NCBI GenBank assembly: GCA_003674045.1
Contig: PENC01000007.1
Coordinates: 124,001-188,000 of the forward strand
Reading direction: 5' to 3'
DNA: 64,000 bases
From: Streptomyces griseocarneus
Lineage (GTDB): Bacteria > Actinomycetota > Actinomycetes > Streptomycetales > Streptomycetaceae
Part shown: piece by piece, positions 44,902 to 53,943 of the stretch
How the letters are laid out: the number at the start of each line of letters is the position of its first letter
Position numbering within the stretch: the first letter of the stretch is position 1
The notes under the pieces: generated by a model
Told to the model about the DNA's origin: nothing
The model's database searches: none
What the model saw: the letters and a program-made list of their open reading frames with translations, nothing else
Position numbers and translations under genes: made by a program

Positions 44902-45801
44902 ATGAGTGCATCGGTATCTCCTGACGGTTTCACCGTGGTGCGGGGCCGTGGCTACCGCCCCGATCAGGTCGACCGCACGCTCGCCGGGCTCGCGCGGCGG
45001 CGGGACGAGGCGTGGGAGCGCGCGGCGCGGCTCACCGTGCTCGCGCGCGACATGGAGAACGAGGTCGCGCGCCTGCAGCAGCTCGTCGAGCAGCTGCCGC
45101 CGCAGACGTACGAGTCGCTGGGGCACCGCGCGCAGGGCCTGCTCTACACGGCGCAGGCCGAGGCCACGGGCCTGCGCGAGCGCGCGGAGGCCTTCGCCGT
45201 GGAGGCCATGGAGGCCGCCGAGATCCACGCGCGCGAGGCGCGGGACGCCGCCCTGGCGTACGGGACGGACGTCCGGGCCGAGGCGGAGGAGTGGGCCCGG
45301 CAGGCCGCGCTGGCCGCCGAGTCGGTCGCCGACGACGTACGGGCCACGGCCCGGCGCGACGCGAAGGCGCGGCGCGCGGAGTCGGTGGCCTCGCTCAAGG
45401 AGATGCGGGAGCGGACCGCCGACGCGCTCGCCGTCCAGGAGAAGGACCACGCGGAGCGCTGGGATGTGGCGGGCCGTGAGATCGCCGAGCGCGAGGCGGC
45501 TCTGGACGTCCGGATCGCCTCGATGGAGGAGTACGGCCGCAACGCCCTCGCCGAGGCCCAGCGCCGCTACGCGGAGGCCGAGGAGGCCGCCCGGCACGGC
45601 CAGGAGGACGCGGAGGCCCAGGGCTCGGCGCTGCTCGCGCAGGCGCGGGTCCGGGAGGAGCGCATCGTGCGGGAGACGGAGCGGGTGCTCCGTGAACACG
45701 CCGAGCGACGGGAGGAGCTGCGCTCGCACATGGCGCATGTGCGGCACAGTCTGGCTGCGCTGACCGGTAAGCCGGTGACGGAGGATGCGCCGGGTTCTTG
45801 A
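44902..45801 (+). CDS. Long coiled-coil protein of the Streptomyces 'cellulose-binding protein' group
   Basis: A 299-residue protein. Residues 1-30 (GFTVVRGRGYRPDQVDRTLA) look like the start of a DivIVA-type domain, and the rest is almost entirely charged Ala/Glu/Arg coiled coil with heptads. Such proteins are labelled cellulose-binding in Streptomyces, but the structure suggests a cytoskeletal or polar scaffold like Scy/FilP/DivIVA partners. ATG 44902 follows GAGGGGC. It is 112 bp downstream of the toxin/immunity-domain operon and may be transcribed with it. Confidence 0.75.
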   Translation: MSASVSPDGFTVVRGRGYRPDQVDRTLAGLARRRDEAWERAARLTVLARDMENEVARLQQLVEQLPPQTYESLGHRAQGLLYTAQAEATGLRERAEAFAVEAMEAAEIHAREARDAALAYGTDVRAEAEEWARQAALAAESVADDVRATARRDAKARRAESVASLKEMRERTADALAVQEKDHAERWDVAGREIAEREAALDVRIASMEEYGRNALAEAQRRYAEAEEAARHGQEDAEAQGSALLAQARVREERIVRETERVLREHAERREELRSHMAHVRHSLAALTGKPVTEDAPGS

Positions 45802-45839
45802 CCGGGGTGGGGTGCCGCCTTGTTTTGTCGGCGCCTATG

Positions 45840-46067
45840 GGGGTGGCTCTTGGGCTTGGTGTGCGGCTGCGGGTTGTCTTTGGCTGGTCGCGCAGTTCCC
45901 CGCGCCCCTGACGGGGCGCGGCCCCTGCGGTTGGGCGCGCCCACGCGGCGGAGCCGCACATGCGATACAGCCCCGCGCCCCTGACGGGGCAGCTCCTGTG
46001 GTTTGGTGCGCCCGCGCGGCGGAGCCGTACATGCAATGCAGCCCCGCGCCCCTGACGGGGCGCGGGG
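45840..46067 (-). repeat. Array of three palindrome units with 71-73-bp spacing
   Basis: The 20-mer CCCCGCGCCCCTGACGGGGC occurs exactly at 45898-45917, 45971-45990 and 46042-46061. The spacers share GCGCCCNCGCGGCGGAGCCG and ACATGCNATNCAG. Most other gaps in this window have one unit, so this is a local expansion. It separates the convergent coiled-coil and transglycosylase genes. Confidence 0.85.
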
Positions 46068-46086
46068 GTTTCCTATTTCCTACTGG

Positions 46087-47850
46087 CTACTTCTTCGACT
46101 TCGGCGTGGCCGCAGGCGTGCTCGGCGTTCCCGGAGGTGTCGCGGGAGGAGTCGTCGGCGTCGTCGTCTGCGGCGTCTCCACCCTCACGTGGAGGACCAG
46201 CTCCTGGCCGTCCGCCGTCGTGATGCGGAGCGTGTACGTACCGACCTTCTCGTCCGTGAACAGCTTGGGGAGCGTGACCACACCCTTGTCGTCCGTCTGG
46301 CCCAGGGCGATCGTGCGGACCTTCGCCCCGGTCTTGTCCTTGAAGTACGGGCCGACCGGCGTGTCCTTCGTCCAGTCGGCAGCCGCCACCGTGGCCGTCA
46401 GGGCGACGCCCGCGAGCGGTTTGCCCTTGGCGAGCGCCTCGATCTGGAAGGTCTCGGCGAAGGAGGCGTTCGGGGCGGCGACGATGGCCTTGTCGCCGTC
46501 GACGCGCTTCAGCTCGTCCACCGGGGCCTGCTTGACGGACGCGGTGTAGTCGACGGCCAGCTCGTCGTTGTTCTCGACCTTGGCGCGCACCGTGAACGTG
46601 CCCACCTGGTCGCCCGCCAGGATCGCCGGTGCCGAGGCCGTGCCGTTCTTGTCCGTCGTGGTGGTGAAGACGGTGCCCTTGCCGGGGAAGCGGGCCCCGG
46701 TCTCGCCGATGATCTCGAAGCGGACGCGCGTGCCCTTCGTCGGCTTCCCGGCGCTCGTGGTGGTCCGCACGCTCGCCTGCTGGGTGAAGGTGTCGCCTGT
46801 GACGGCCTCCCACTTCCCGTCCCCGAGCCGGTCGATGCGGGCCGTGGTCGGCGCGGGCGGTGTCGGCTTGTCGCCACCGCCACCGGGCTTCTGACCGCCG
46901 CCACCGCCCGGCTTCTGGCCGCCGCCACCGGGCGTGCTCGGCGTGCTGGGCTTGCCACCCGGCTGCGACGGCTGGGCAGGCTGGGACGGACGCGACGGCG
47001 TCGTCGGCACCGTCGGCGTGGTGCTCGGCGGCGGCATCGAACCGGGCCGGGTCGGCGAGCCCGTCGCGGGCACGTCCGGCAGCTCGGCGACGCCGTTCTG
47101 GTATGCCTTCATCCACTCCGTGACGGCTTTGACGTATTCACTGGAGTTGTTGTAGGTGAGGATGGCCTTGCGCAGGTCGTCCGGCTTGTTCATGTCCTTG
47201 CCGCCGGCGCACAGGTAGCGCGCGGTGGCGACGGACGCGTCGTAGATATTGTTGGGGTTCTTGTAGCCCCCGTTGCCGTCCTTGCCGATCTGCTTCCACG
47301 TGGACGGTATGAACTGCATCGGGCCGACGGCACGGTCGTACTCGGTGTCGCCGTCCCAGAAGCCGCCGTCGGTGTCCTTGACGAGCGCGAACTCCTTGCC
47401 CGTCAGCTGCGGGCCGAGGATCGGCTTGTCGGTGGTGCCGTCGGCGGTCAGGTGGGTGCCGTAGATGGTGCCGTGGTCCGACTCCACCTTGCCGATGCCC
47501 GCGATGAGCTGCCAGGGGATGTTGCAGCCGGGCAGCTCCTTCTTCGCCGCCTCCTCGGCCTTGCGGTACGCGTCGAGGGCGATGGCCGGGATGCCGGTCT
47601 GCGCGTCGGGTCTGTTGTCGCCGGGGGTCCCGGGCGCGCCCGGGCCGTGCGGCTTGAGGTCGGGCAGCGTGAGGTTGGGGGTGCCGTGCGGCTTCCCCTG
47701 CGGGGTCTCGGAGCCGGGCGTGGGCTCGTCCGCGTCGGCCGTGTTGTGCGGCGGGCTGACGCCGACCGCGGCGGTCAGGCTCGCGACGAGCAGGGCCGTG
47801 CACAGACCCTGCCGGGACACGCTGGCGGCGCGCGTGGGAAGTATCTTCAC
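46087..47850 (-). CDS. Secreted lytic transglycosylase with Pro-rich linker and Ig-like repeats
   Basis: A 587-residue protein: signal peptide (about 1-38), Pro/Gly-rich stretch, lytic murein transglycosylase domain at about 85-250 with catalytic Glu123 in GKVESDHG and the AVGPMQFIPSTW motif near 175, a Pro/Gly/Ser linker (about 255-340), then two or three Ig-like/invasin-type beta domains to the C-terminus, ending in a lysine cluster. It cuts peptidoglycan glycan strands and the beta domains probably hold it at the surface or in the wall. ATG 47850. Its long upstream region has no riboswitch I can recognise. Confidence 0.9.
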   Translation of the reverse strand: MKILPTRAASVSRQGLCTALLVASLTAAVGVSPPHNTADADEPTPGSETPQGKPHGTPNLTLPDLKPHGPGAPGTPGDNRPDAQTGIPAIALDAYRKAEEAAKKELPGCNIPWQLIAGIGKVESDHGTIYGTHLTADGTTDKPILGPQLTGKEFALVKDTDGGFWDGDTEYDRAVGPMQFIPSTWKQIGKDGNGGYKNPNNIYDASVATARYLCAGGKDMNKPDDLRKAILTYNNSSEYVKAVTEWMKAYQNGVAELPDVPATGSPTRPGSMPPPSTTPTVPTTPSRPSQPAQPSQPGGKPSTPSTPGGGGQKPGGGGGQKPGGGGDKPTPPAPTTARIDRLGDGKWEAVTGDTFTQQASVRTTTSAGKPTKGTRVRFEIIGETGARFPGKGTVFTTTTDKNGTASAPAILAGDQVGTFTVRAKVENNDELAVDYTASVKQAPVDELKRVDGDKAIVAAPNASFAETFQIEALAKGKPLAGVALTATVAAADWTKDTPVGPYFKDKTGAKVRTIALGQTDDKGVVTLPKLFTDEKVGTYTLRITTADGQELVLHVRVETPQTTTPTTPPATPPGTPSTPAATPKSKK

Positions 47851-48399
47851 GGGCTGCTTCCTTCGAAGGACCGGGGACCTGCGGCCGGTTCGAAGGGGGT
47901 AGCACGATGTCCCCCTCGACCATCAACCCGAACACTAATTCTCTCTGACCGCAATTGTCTTGCCACGGGACGGGCTTCACGTATTCTCCGCGCTTCGTTC
48001 CCCCCAATGCGATCGAATAATGTCGCTTTTCTTGTGCTGTGCCCGCATATATATGGTTGTCGACCCCGACGTGAGGACCAGGCGCGCTCCCGCATCCCCT
48101 AGGGGTCCCGGTGTCCCGTCTCCTCCTCGCCCCCGGGCCGTGTTCGTCCCGCAGCAGGAGGATCCGGGGGCGATCGATTCCTAGCCTTTTCATGGACGAC
48201 CGCGGGGGCGGCCGAAGCGCCGCCGAGAGGCGGCCGGGGGCCGGGGTGGGGATAGCCCCACCCCGAAGACACATACAGCCACCAATGCGTCCGTGGCCGG
48301 ATTTCAGCAGGCTGGGAAGGTCGCCGCGCGCTGCCCACGGGGTGGACGGGACGCCGCGGCACCGCACAGCCGGATGTGACCAGACATAGGAGACTCACC
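47851..48399. other. 549-bp divergent gap between transglycosylase and ABC transporter
   Basis: It holds the leaders of two divergent genes. AT-richer stretches near 47930-48060, including CATATATATGG at 48047-48057, are the likeliest promoter zones. A 9-bp GC hairpin lies at 48243-48264. A TTCGAAGGACCGG / CCGGTTCGAA pair at 47863-47895 may form a stem in the transglycosylase mRNA leader. I found no coding frame that looks real. Confidence 0.45.
48243..48264. other. GGGGTGGGG/CCCCACCCC hairpin
   Basis: A perfect 9-bp inverted repeat (48243-48251 and 48256-48264) with an ATAG loop lies 136 bp before the ABC ATPase start. No T-tract follows on either strand, so an operator or processing site is as likely as a terminator. 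Confidence 0.4.
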
Positions 48400-49188
48400 G
48401 TGACAACTGCCGTATCGATTCCCAGGGCCGGGGGCAGTGGCGGACAGGCAGCCGTCGCGGCGAGGGCCCGTCAGGTCGTGAAGGCCTACGGTGCCGGGGA
48501 GACGCGGGTCACCGCGCTCGACCACGTGGACGTGGACATCGCCCGCGGCCGGTTCACCGCCATCATGGGCCCCTCCGGCTCCGGCAAGTCGACCCTCATG
48601 CACTGCCTGGCCGGGCTCGACACGGTGACATCCGGCCAGATATTCATCGACGAGACCGAGATCACCGGCCTCAAGGACAAGAAGCTCACCCAGCTCCGCC
48701 GGGACCGGATCGGCTTCATCTTCCAGGCGTTCAACCTGCTGCCCACGCTCAACGCCCTGGAGAACATCACGCTCCCCATGGACATCGCGGGCCGCAAGGC
48801 GGACAAGGCGTGGCTCGACCGCGTCGTCACGACCGTCGGCCTCACCGGCCGCCTCAAGCACCGCCCCAACCAGCTCTCCGGCGGCCAGCAGCAGCGCGTC
48901 GCCGTGGCCCGCGCCCTCGCCGCCCGCCCGGAGATCATCTTCGGTGACGAGCCGACCGGAAACCTCGACTCGCGCGCCGGCGCCGAGGTGCTCGGCTTCC
49001 TCCGCCAGTCCGTGGACGAGCTGGGCCAGACCATCGTCATGGTCACCCACGACCCGGTCGCCGCCTCCTACGCGGACCGCGTGCTCTACCTGGCCGACGG
49101 CCGGATCGTCGACGAGATGTACAGCCCGACCGCCGACGCGGTCCTGGAGCGCATGAAGAGCTTCGACGCCCGTGGACGGGTGTCGTGA
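48400..49188 (+). CDS. MacB/LolD-type ABC transporter ATPase
   Basis: A 262-residue ATPase with Walker A GPSGSGKST near residue 58, the signature LSGGQQQRVAVARAL near residue 160, and Walker B IIFGDEPTGNLDS near residue 182. The VKAYGAGETRVTALDHVDV start and the length are usual for MacB/LolD partners of FtsX-type permeases. GTG 48400 follows TAGGAGA. Its last bases overlap the permease start (GTGA at 49185), so they form a coupled pair. Confidence 0.93.
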   Translation: MTTAVSIPRAGGSGGQAAVAARARQVVKAYGAGETRVTALDHVDVDIARGRFTAIMGPSGSGKSTLMHCLAGLDTVTSGQIFIDETEITGLKDKKLTQLRRDRIGFIFQAFNLLPTLNALENITLPMDIAGRKADKAWLDRVVTTVGLTGRLKHRPNQLSGGQQQRVAVARALAARPEIIFGDEPTGNLDSRAGAEVLGFLRQSVDELGQTIVMVTHDPVAASYADRVLYLADGRIVDEMYSPTADAVLERMKSFDARGRVS

Positions 49189-51749
49189 CCATCTTCAAGA
49201 CCTCCGTGCGCAACTTCCTCGCGCACAAGGGACGCATGGCGCTCTCCGCCGTCGCCGTCCTGCTGTCGGTGGCGTTCGTGTGCGGCACGCTCGTCTTCAC
49301 CGACACCATGAACGCCACGTTCGACAAGCTCTTCGCCTCGACCGCCTCGGACGTCTCCGTGGCCCCCGAGAAGAAGGACGACGCCCAGCAGACCGGCAAG
49401 CCCGAGTCCCTCCCGGCCTCGCTGCTGGAGAAGCTCCGCAAGGTCGACGGCGTCGCCAAGGTCGAGCCGCATGTCACCAGCATGCAGATCACCGTCGCCG
49501 ACCGCGCCAACAAGAACCTCGGCCCCGACTCCGGCGCCCCCACCGTGGGCGTCAACTGGGACGACAGCCAGAAGAAGTCCGTCGAGATCACCAGCGGCCA
49601 CGCGCCGCGCGGCGCGGACGAGGTCGTCCTCGACTCCGACACCGCCGACAAGCGCCATGTGAAGACGGGCGACACCCTGCGCGTCATCGCCGCGCCGGGC
49701 GACTTCACCGTGCGCGTCGCCGGCATCGCCACGTACAAGACCACCAACCCCGGTGCGGCGATCTTCTACTTCGACACCGCCACCGCCCAGGCCAAGCTGC
49801 TCGGCAGCACCTCCGAGTACAGCAACTACGGCCTGACAGCCGCCTCCGGCGTCACCCACGAGACGCTCAAGCAGCGCGTCACCGCCGCGATCGGCACGGA
49901 CTACACCGTGCACACCGCCGCGGAGACCAAGGAAGAGAACAAGAAGGACATCGGCTCCGTCCTCGACGTGATGAAGTACGCGCTGCTCGGCTTCGCCGGC
50001 ATCGCCGTCCTCGTCGGCATCTTCCTCATCGTCAACACCTTCTCGATGCTGGTCGCCCAGCGCACCCGCGAGATCGGCCTGATGCGGGCCATCGGCTCCA
50101 GCCGTTCCCAGATCCTGCGGTCCGTGATCGTCGAGGCGCTGCTGCTCGGCCTCGTCGGCTCCGTGCTCGGCATCGGCGGTGGCATCGGCCTCGCCGTCGG
50201 CCTGATGAAGATCATGGGCTCGATGGGCATGAAGCTCGACATGGGCGAGCTGACCGTCAATGTCACGACCCCGGTCGTCGGCCTGCTGCTCGGCGTCGTC
50301 GTGACCGTGCTGGCCGCCTTCCTGCCCGCCTGGCGCGCCGGGAAGATCTCCCCGATGTCCGCGCTGCGCGACGCGGGTACGCCCGCCGACGCCAAGTCGG
50401 GCAAGATCCGTGCCGCCGTCGGCCTGGTGCTCACCGGTCTGGGCGCGCTGTGCCTCGTCTCCGCCGCGGGCGCGAAGCAGGCGACCTCGGGCGCCGGCAT
50501 GCTGGGCCTCGGCGTCCCGCTGACGCTCATCGGCTTCGTGGTCATCGGCCCGCTGCTGGCCCGGTTCGTCGTCCGCGTCCTGGGCATCGTCGTCCTGCGG
50601 GTCTTCGGCCCGGTCGGCCGCCTCGCCGAGCGCAACGCGCTGCGCAACCCGCGGCGTACGGGCGCCACCGCCTCCGCGCTGATGATCGGCCTCGCGCTGG
50701 TCGCCGCCCTCTCGGTGGTCGGCTCCTCGATGGTCGCCTCGGCCACGGACCAGCTCGACAAGTCCGTCGGCGCCGACTTCATCATCCAGGACCAGGGCAA
50801 CCAGCCCATCACCCCGGCGACGGAGAAGGCCATCACCTCGGCGGGCCACGTCGCGCACTTCACCCGCTACGTGGGCGTCTCCGCGAAGGTCACCACCCCG
50901 GACGGGAAGACCGGCACCGAGAAGCTCACCGCCGCCGACCCGACCTACGCGGACGACATCCGCGCGGAGACGGTCCAGGGCAAGCTGAAGGACGCGTACG
51001 CCAAGGACGCCATGTCCGTGCCGGAGGGCTACGCCAAGGACCACGGCATCAAGCTGGGTGACCGGCTGACCGTCCACATGATCGACGGCTCCGAGGCCAA
51101 GCTCCGGATCAACGCCATCACGTCGGACGACACCAGCCTCGACAAGGGCGCGATGTACACCAACATCGCCACCGCGAAGAGCTACCTGCCCGCCGACAAG
51201 ATGCCGCTGACCGGCATGATCCTGGCCAAGGCCGACGACGGCCAGGCGAAGGAGGCAGCGGCCGCCCTCAAGGCCGCGGTCAAGGACTACCCGCAGATCA
51301 AGGTCCGCGACCAGTCCGACTACAAGAAGCTGATCAAGGACCAGGTCGGCCAGCTGCTCAACATGATCTACGGGCTCCTCGCCCTCGCGATCATCGTGGC
51401 GGTGCTGGGCGTCGTGAACACCCTCGCCCTGTCCGTCGTCGAGCGCACCCGCGAGATCGGCATGATGCGCGCCATCGGCCTCTCGCGCCGCCAGATGCGC
51501 CGCATGATCCGCCTGGAGTCGGTGGTCATCGCCCTCTTCGGCGCGCTGCTCGGCCTGGGCCTGGGCATGACCTGGGGCACCACGTCCCAGAAGCTCCTGG
51601 CACTCCAGGGCCTCGGGGTGCTCGACATCCCCTGGCCGACGATCATCACCGTCTTCATCGGCTCGGCGGTCGTGGGCCTGCTGGCCGCGCTCGTCCCGGC
51701 GTTCCGGGCGGGCCGGATGAACGTCCTGAACGCCATCAAGACGGACTGA
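49185..51749 (+). CDS. FtsX-type ABC transporter permease
   Basis: An 854-residue permease: one N-terminal membrane helix (MALSAVAVLLSVAFVCGTLV), an external domain (about 50-250), an FtsX core of three helices (about 265-385) with the RTREIGLMRAIGSSRSQI coupling motif, four further helices, a second external domain, and a second FtsX core at the C-terminus with RTREIGMMRAIGLSRRQM. Together with the upstream ATPase it should be a type VII ABC (mechanotransmission) exporter, perhaps for a cell-envelope stress or peptide response. A strong terminator follows. Confidence 0.92.
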   Translation: MTIFKTSVRNFLAHKGRMALSAVAVLLSVAFVCGTLVFTDTMNATFDKLFASTASDVSVAPEKKDDAQQTGKPESLPASLLEKLRKVDGVAKVEPHVTSMQITVADRANKNLGPDSGAPTVGVNWDDSQKKSVEITSGHAPRGADEVVLDSDTADKRHVKTGDTLRVIAAPGDFTVRVAGIATYKTTNPGAAIFYFDTATAQAKLLGSTSEYSNYGLTAASGVTHETLKQRVTAAIGTDYTVHTAAETKEENKKDIGSVLDVMKYALLGFAGIAVLVGIFLIVNTFSMLVAQRTREIGLMRAIGSSRSQILRSVIVEALLLGLVGSVLGIGGGIGLAVGLMKIMGSMGMKLDMGELTVNVTTPVVGLLLGVVVTVLAAFLPAWRAGKISPMSALRDAGTPADAKSGKIRAAVGLVLTGLGALCLVSAAGAKQATSGAGMLGLGVPLTLIGFVVIGPLLARFVVRVLGIVVLRVFGPVGRLAERNALRNPRRTGATASALMIGLALVAALSVVGSSMVASATDQLDKSVGADFIIQDQGNQPITPATEKAITSAGHVAHFTRYVGVSAKVTTPDGKTGTEKLTAADPTYADDIRAETVQGKLKDAYAKDAMSVPEGYAKDHGIKLGDRLTVHMIDGSEAKLRINAITSDDTSLDKGAMYTNIATAKSYLPADKMPLTGMILAKADDGQAKEAAAALKAAVKDYPQIKVRDQSDYKKLIKDQVGQLLNMIYGLLALAIIVAVLGVVNTLALSVVERTREIGMMRAIGLSRRQMRRMIRLESVVIALFGALLGLGLGMTWGTTSQKLLALQGLGVLDIPWPTIITVFIGSAVVGLLAALVPAFRAGRMNVLNAIKTD

Positions 51750-51820
51750 TCCACGGGGTAACCACGAACGGGGTACGGCCGACGGGGTCGGGGGGCTCAG
51801 CCTCGGCCGTACCCGCCCAA

Positions 51821-51868
51821 GCCCGGTCCGGACGCGCCACGGGGGTGCGCGTCCGGACCGGGCTTTTT
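51821..51868 (+). terminator. Strong intrinsic terminator after the ABC transporter operon
   Basis: A perfect 17-bp stem, GCCCGGTCCGGACGCGC (51821-51837) with its complement (51847-51863), a 9-base loop and then TTTTT. It starts 72 bases after the permease stop and ends just before the DUF1697 gene. It is the clearest rho-independent terminator in the window. Confidence 0.95.
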
Positions 51869-51914
51869 GCATCCCTGCTCTGCCCCTGTCAGTGCCCCGC
51901 CCTAGGGTGGCCCG

Positions 51915-52457
51915 ATGACGACCAAGGCGTACGCGGCGCTCCTGCGCGGCATCAACGTGGGCGGCCACCGGAAGCTCCCCATGGCGGATCTGCGCTCCCT
52001 GCTCACGGAGTTGGGGTACGGCGACGTCCGTACGTACCTGCAGAGCGGCAACGCGGCCTTCACGGCCGGGGCGACGGACGAGTCCACGCTGGAGGCCGAG
52101 CTGAGCCGGGCCGTCGACGCGCGTTTCGGCTTCGCCGTGGACGTCCTGGTCCGCGACCACGCCTACCTGAAGGCAGTGGCGGAGGCCTGCCCCTTCCCGG
52201 CCTCCTCCCTGGAGCCCAAGCAGCTCCACGTCACGTACTTCGCGGAGCCGGTCACGGCGGCGGACTTCGAGCGGGTGGACGGCGGCCGCTTCCTCCCGGA
52301 GGAGTTCAGGCTGGGCGACCGCGCGCTCTACCTGTACGCCCCGGAGGGCCTGGGCCGTTCGAAGCTGGCGGAAGCCCTGGCGAGGACGGGTCCCGCGGTC
52401 GCGACGTCGCGGAACTGGAACACGGTCCTGAAGCTGGTGGAGCTGACGGGGGTGTGA
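51915..52457 (+). CDS. DUF1697 protein
   Basis: A 180-residue protein with the family's start YAALLRGINVGGHRKLPMAD, then LGYGDVRTYLQSGNAAF, and the C-terminal TSRNWNTVLKLVEL. DUF1697 is a widespread small alpha/beta family with no firm function. ATG 51915 lies a short distance after the strong terminator, so the gene has its own promoter. Convergent with the methyltransferase at 52480. Confidence 0.9.
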   Translation: MTTKAYAALLRGINVGGHRKLPMADLRSLLTELGYGDVRTYLQSGNAAFTAGATDESTLEAELSRAVDARFGFAVDVLVRDHAYLKAVAEACPFPASSLEPKQLHVTYFAEPVTAADFERVDGGRFLPEEFRLGDRALYLYAPEGLGRSKLAEALARTGPAVATSRNWNTVLKLVELTGV

Positions 52458-52479
52458 ATCGGTTGGCCGACGCGCCGAC

Positions 52480-53151
52480 TCAGTCGACTCCGGCACGCAC
52501 CAGCAACGTGCCCAGGGCGTCGCCGCCGGGTGGTGGCACGATGCGCGCGTCCACGTGGGTGAAGCCGCTACGCTCGAGCAGGTCGGACCACGTCTCGGGG
52601 GAGTACTGCCAGCGCAGGACGGTCAGTTCGCGTTCACGCCCTTCGAGCCACTTCCCGCGCATCTGCTGGGGGCCGTACGTGCCTGGACCCGGCTCGGCAT
52701 GGCTGAAGACGAAGACGCCACCGGGAGCGAGGCGCTTGGCCACCAAGGGCAGGAGCCGCTCGGGGTCGGTGAACCAGACGGCACCCCACATCGAGTAGAT
52801 GGTGTCGTACTCCGTGGCCTCGGCGACGAGGAACTCGCACACGTCCGCGTGCACGAACCGGGCACCCGGCTCGCCGGACCACCAGCGGCGGGCGCGCTCG
52901 ACCTGGAAGGCGGAGAAGTCCACAGCGGTCACCTCGATGCCCCGGCGAGCCAGGTGCACGGCGTCGGCCCCCTCGCCGGGCCCCAGTTCCAGCGCGGTGC
53001 GCGGTGTGCCGAGAACCTCCATGCCGGGGCCGTGCCCGGGAAACTGCGTCCACTCGAATCGGCCCGGCTCAGGAGGTGGCTGTTCCCCTTCTCCCCGGTA
53101 CGGCTTGTACAGGTCCCAGTACTCCGGCGGGCTGAGGGGCGGGCGAGGCAT
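52480..53151 (-). CDS. Class I SAM-dependent methyltransferase
   Basis: A 223-residue enzyme with motif I ALELGPGEGADAVHLA near residue 55 and ITVVDFS-type motif II (GIEVTAVDFSAFQVERA), then a FVHADVCEFL motif and a YSMWGAVWFTDPERLLPLV block. The YWDLYKPYRGEGEQPPPE start is usual in this Streptomyces group. ATG 53151 is chosen since GAGGAG lies 4-9 bases upstream; the frame runs further but through low-complexity Arg/Pro codons. The substrate is unknown. Confidence 0.85.
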   Translation of the reverse strand: MPRPPLSPPEYWDLYKPYRGEGEQPPPEPGRFEWTQFPGHGPGMEVLGTPRTALELGPGEGADAVHLARRGIEVTAVDFSAFQVERARRWWSGEPGARFVHADVCEFLVAEATEYDTIYSMWGAVWFTDPERLLPLVAKRLAPGGVFVFSHAEPGPGTYGPQQMRGKWLEGRERELTVLRWQYSPETWSDLLERSGFTHVDARIVPPPGGDALGTLLVRAGVD

Positions 53152-53306
53152 GGGGCTCCTCGGGGGAACGGTGGGCCATATGGGTCCGTCACCGTACCGG
53201 CGCCTGCCTCGTCGCCGAGGGTTGTTGGAGGGATTCCGCCCGGTTGGTTCCATGGGCGAGCCCGGAGCCGCTCACTGCGACCCCGGGCCCGACTGTTTCG
53301 TTTCGC

Positions 53307-53753
53307 TCAGTGGCAGTTGGTGCCCAGAGCGCACGGCCCGCACTTGGCGTAGTCGGCTTCCCAGAGCTTCCAGTCCACCTCGAACCCGTTCGACGCGACG
53401 ATCTTCGCTGTGCGTTCCACCGAGCCGTCGTACTTGAAATCGATCTCGGGGATGTGCTCCAGGAAGCGCCCCTGGAAGTGTTCGGCACAGAACTCCCGGT
53501 AATTCCTGGTGTCGAGGATGAAGGTGTGTACGGCGATGTCCACCGTGCGGCCGCAGCACATCTCCAGCTTCTGCCCCCACCTCTCCATGGCCGTGATCAG
53601 ATAGGACACGGCTGCGTGGAAGAGCCGGTTCGCGTACACCTCGTCGAACGGGTAGTCCCGCATCAGCAGCTGGATCTCGCGATCCCACACTTCCACCTTG
53701 ACGAAGTCCCGGGGGTCGCGGACCTTCGGCCTTGCCCCGGCTGCTGTCGCCAT
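53307..53753 (-). CDS. Hypothetical protein with a Cys-rich C-terminus
   Basis: I do not recognise this 148-residue protein. It is mostly helical and acidic/basic mixed, with a WDREIQLLMRDYPFDEVYAN stretch, an EMCCGRTVD pair of cysteines in the middle and a C-terminus with CGPCALGTNCH, a C-x2-C-x5-C-H set that could bind a metal. No signal or membrane segment. ATG 53753 has GGGAGGAC upstream. It is divergent from the HTH regulator at 53944. Confidence 0.6.
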   Translation of the reverse strand: MATAAGARPKVRDPRDFVKVEVWDREIQLLMRDYPFDEVYANRLFHAAVSYLITAMERWGQKLEMCCGRTVDIAVHTFILDTRNYREFCAEHFQGRFLEHIPEIDFKYDGSVERTAKIVASNGFEVDWKLWEADYAKCGPCALGTNCH

Positions 53754-53943
53754 GCTGTCCTCCCTGGTATCCGATGCCTCCGCCCCTGTGCTCGGGCATG
53801 TCCTCAGTGCACCGTGCCCCGGCCGTGTTCGGTGATCGATTGCCGCAGGTCGCACGTGGTGTGCAGATGCTGCACACGCCCTCGACGTCCCGCGCGGCCG
53901 CCCGTAGCGTGAGCCCGCTGACCGTGCGCTCACAGGAGGTGGG

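Noticed and set aside
45898..46061. CRISPR-like array
   Set aside because: Three near-identical 20-mers with ~52-bp spacers, but the spacers are themselves similar, the repeat is an intergenic palindrome found elsewhere in the window, and no cas gene is present.
47851..48080. Possible c-di-AMP (ydaO) riboswitch before the lytic transglycosylase
   Set aside because: Cell-wall hydrolases in Streptomyces often have one, and the leader has GGGGGGAACG, but the other conserved ydaO segments are missing. A covariance-model search (Infernal) would settle it.
49086..52496. A 1136-codon minus-strand open frame opposite the ABC permease
   Set aside because: Antisense shadow of the permease: no start signal, no domain, composition typical of mirrored high-GC coding DNA.
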